DNA of 15,394 bases. It comes from JBBQBM01 sp964554485 (lineage in GTDB: Bacteria; Patescibacteriota; Saccharimonadia; Saccharimonadales; JAGQMS01). A program made the position numbers and the translations under genes. How positions within the stretch are numbered: the first letter of the stretch is position 1; each line of letters begins with the position of its first letter. The notes below the pieces were generated by a model. It saw only the letters and a program-made list of their open reading frames with translations. It ran no database searches and was not told the origin of the DNA. Location: the NCBI GenBank assembly GCA_964554485.1, contig CAZKOX010000015.1, positions 1 to 15,394 on the forward strand, given 5' to 3'. Shown here in pieces: positions 14,411 to 15,394 of this stretch.

Positions 14411-14748
14411 ATCGATGGCCATCGAACGGTAATAATTACCGAATCTTCGTCAGAACACCATCTGTGACTTGTCCCGTGACCCCACATTACGTAGTCGCCA
14501 GATGTGTTTAGGGTTGCCTTAGTGTCTTTAAAGTCAACTGTATGTTTTCCGGAGACTAGAATTACGATTGTTGTTCGATGTTCTGCGTGCACCCACTCTT
14601 GTCTAGAGTCGCCCTTTTTGAGAACCACCCATTTAATTTCGACATCGTTGGTTTTTCGTATATCGTCGTCTGGCATGAAATAGCCAACAATCCAACTCCG
14701 TGTATTTTGCCCATCGATCGCTGCGTTTCCGGTGATAATTTTGTTCAT
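14395..14748 (-). CDS. Small cupin-domain protein
   Basis: A 117-residue single-domain cupin. Motif 1 appears as GDSRQEWVHAEHRTTIVILVSG (residues 46-67), with His54 and His57 as likely metal ligands, although the Glu of the classical motif is not obvious. Motif 2 appears as GDYVMWGHGTSHRW (84-97), fitting G(X)5PxG(X)2H with Gly for Pro and His95 as the third ligand. The beta-rich pattern between them fits a small jelly-roll barrel. Such proteins can be sugar-binding, isomerase, dioxygenase or sensor proteins; nothing here decides which. The gene is convergent with the parvulin-like gene and their stop codons overlap by four bases. No RBS precedes the ATG; a -10-like TATGAT lies eight bases upstream. 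Confidence 0.8.
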   Translation of the reverse strand: MNKIITGNAAIDGQNTRSWIVGYFMPDDDIRKTNDVEIKWVVLKKGDSRQEWVHAEHRTTIVILVSGKHTVDFKDTKATLNTSGDYVMWGHGTSHRWCSDEDSVIITVRWPSIKNTA

Positions 14749-14756
14749 TGGTTATC

Positions 14757-14765
14757 ATCATAGCA
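14757..14765 (-). promoter_or_regulatory. Possible extended -10 promoter of the cupin gene
   Basis: On the minus strand TGCTATGAT is an extended -10 ending eight bases before the cupin ATG. A weak TTGGTA lies 19 bases upstream of the hexamer. The 132-base gap (14749-14880) is a divergent promoter region; I see no other gene or strong hairpin in it. Confidence 0.45.
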
Positions 14766-14867
14766 AAGTCACATTAAAGACTACCAATAAAGTTCTTTCT
14801 ATCCATCAATGACTAAGAATGAACGTGGTTTCAATGTTAGTTTATATATCCTTCATGCCTTGAGTAG

Positions 14868-14873
14868 TATAAT
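14868..14873 (+). promoter_or_regulatory. Consensus -10 of the gene at the right edge
   Basis: A perfect TATAAT ends seven bases before the ATG at 14881, so transcription should begin at the start codon itself. There is no Shine-Dalgarno and no clear -35. Confidence 0.55.
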
Positions 14874-14880
14874 CTGGGCT

Positions 14881-15394
14881 ATGCCAGAGTTACTAAGGTT
14901 CGAAACTGTTATTCGTGACGACGGGCACGAGTTGCCCGTGCTTGTTGATTTAGATTCTGTGAGCACAGATAAACTTCCAGAAACTTTGTCTGTCGACGGA
15001 GAAGCGTGTGATATCGACGAAGTAATTGTTCGTAGGTTCGTGTCTGTGGTTGAGAGAATGCAAAAAGAAGAATTGCCAGAAGGTCACTTCAGGGATTGTG
15101 TTAGTTTTGTCATGGCTATGAGTGGTCTTTGGATGCCGACCCATAAACCTTTTGAGCGTCGGTACGACTGCGTTATGCAGCATAATGATGCTATTGGACG
15201 TGATTTTGTTATAGGTCCTGTCTCGACGGGTGTCCCTTATAATGAGCGTTTTCTTGGTTTTGAAGGCTGCAAGTTTGTGTACGGGCATGCAGCATACGTT
15301 GTCGAAACATCCTCAGGTTTATTTGCGCTACACAAGTTGGGTGTAAGTTCTGTTTACGCATTATCGACGATAGAAGGCTTACTTACTGTCTATG
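14881..15394 (+). CDS. Unknown protein, possible papain-like Cys/His hydrolase (3' partial)
   Basis: The frame opens at ATG 14881 and stays open to the right edge, giving 171 residues with the C-terminus missing. I do not recognise a family with confidence. There is no signal peptide or membrane helix in the visible part. The first 60 residues are acidic and beta-rich. Then FRDCVSFVMAMSGLW (Cys73 at the start of a hydrophobic helix) and, 63 residues later, YGHAAYVVETSSGLFALHKLG (His136 at the start of a strand pair) appear in the spacing and context of NlpC/P60 or CHAP-type enzymes (C-x-x-F-V ... G-H-x-A-Y-V). This suggests a thiol hydrolase acting on amide bonds, but it is an inference from two motifs. 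The start is supported by a TATAAT seven bases upstream. A long - strand frame at 14950-15288 is its shadow. Confidence 0.7.
   Translation, partial: MPELLRFETVIRDDGHELPVLVDLDSVSTDKLPETLSVDGEACDIDEVIVRRFVSVVERMQKEELPEGHFRDCVSFVMAMSGLWMPTHKPFERRYDCVMQHNDAIGRDFVIGPVSTGVPYNERFLGFEGCKFVYGHAAYVVETSSGLFALHKLGVSSVYALSTIEGLLTVY

Noticed and set aside
14950..15288. Minus-strand frame of 112 codons at the right edge
   Set aside because: It is antisense to the open frame from 14881, which has a consensus -10 and a coherent protein; the minus frame has no promoter, RBS or recognisable motif.
1..15394. Alternative genetic code 25 (TGA = Gly)
   Set aside because: TGA ends the pilN-like and pilO-like genes exactly at ATGA overlaps, so TGA is a normal stop here.

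Overview
The window looks like a chromosomal segment of a small-genome Candidate Phyla Radiation (Patescibacteria) bacterium, most likely Candidatus Saccharibacteria (TM7). The clues are a compact, moderately AT-rich layout with 4-bp ATGA overlaps, a monoderm-style type IV pilus (T4P) locus with no secretin or PilP, CPR-type pilins (motif NTQRRDD after the first helix), an elongated nucleoside diphosphate kinase, and TGA used as a stop, which excludes code 25 of Gracilibacteria/SR1. The phylum is an inference from gene content and protein style; no marker gene is present to prove it.

Positions 1-6205 hold the core T4P operon, all on the + strand: pilN-like (5'-truncated by the window edge), pilO-like, a small one-helix protein, the extension ATPase pilB, the retraction ATPase pilT, the platform protein pilC, and a major pilin. 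The pilin probably also has its own promoter, and it is followed by a strong intrinsic terminator. PilB and PilT drive pilus extension and retraction through PilC, PilN/PilO form the inner-membrane alignment module, and the pilin is the fibre subunit.

Positions 6208-10072 hold the prepilin peptidase pilD and then a minor-pilin cassette of four overlapping or tightly packed genes. Its order resembles fimT-pilV-pilW-pilX (gspH-I-J-K), and its last member lacks the usual Glu at +5. These probably form the priming or tip complex of the same pilus.

Positions 10078-12544 hold housekeeping genes: a complete tyrosine recombinase of the XerC/D type on the - strand, then on the + strand undecaprenyl-diphosphatase (uppP) and a long nucleoside diphosphate kinase (ndk).

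Positions 12574-12821 hold tRNA-Arg(CCT) and, directly behind it, about 120 bases with several stable inverted repeats and a 10-bp repeat of the tRNA 3' end. I cannot assign this stretch to a known family; it is the main unexplained structure in the window.

Positions 12822-15394 hold a two-gene membrane operon (bacterial PH-domain protein and a membrane-anchored parvulin-like protein), a convergent cupin gene, and a divergent gene running off the right edge that carries a Cys...His pattern reminiscent of papain-like hydrolases.

A theme across the window is that the first genes of transcription units (pilD, the fimT-like gene, uppP, the PH gene, the edge gene, and on the - strand xer and the cupin gene) have -10-like hexamers only about 6-10 bases before the ATG and no Shine-Dalgarno sequence, as expected for leaderless or near-leaderless mRNAs. 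Internal operon genes and the major pilin mostly use Shine-Dalgarno sequences or ATGA coupling.
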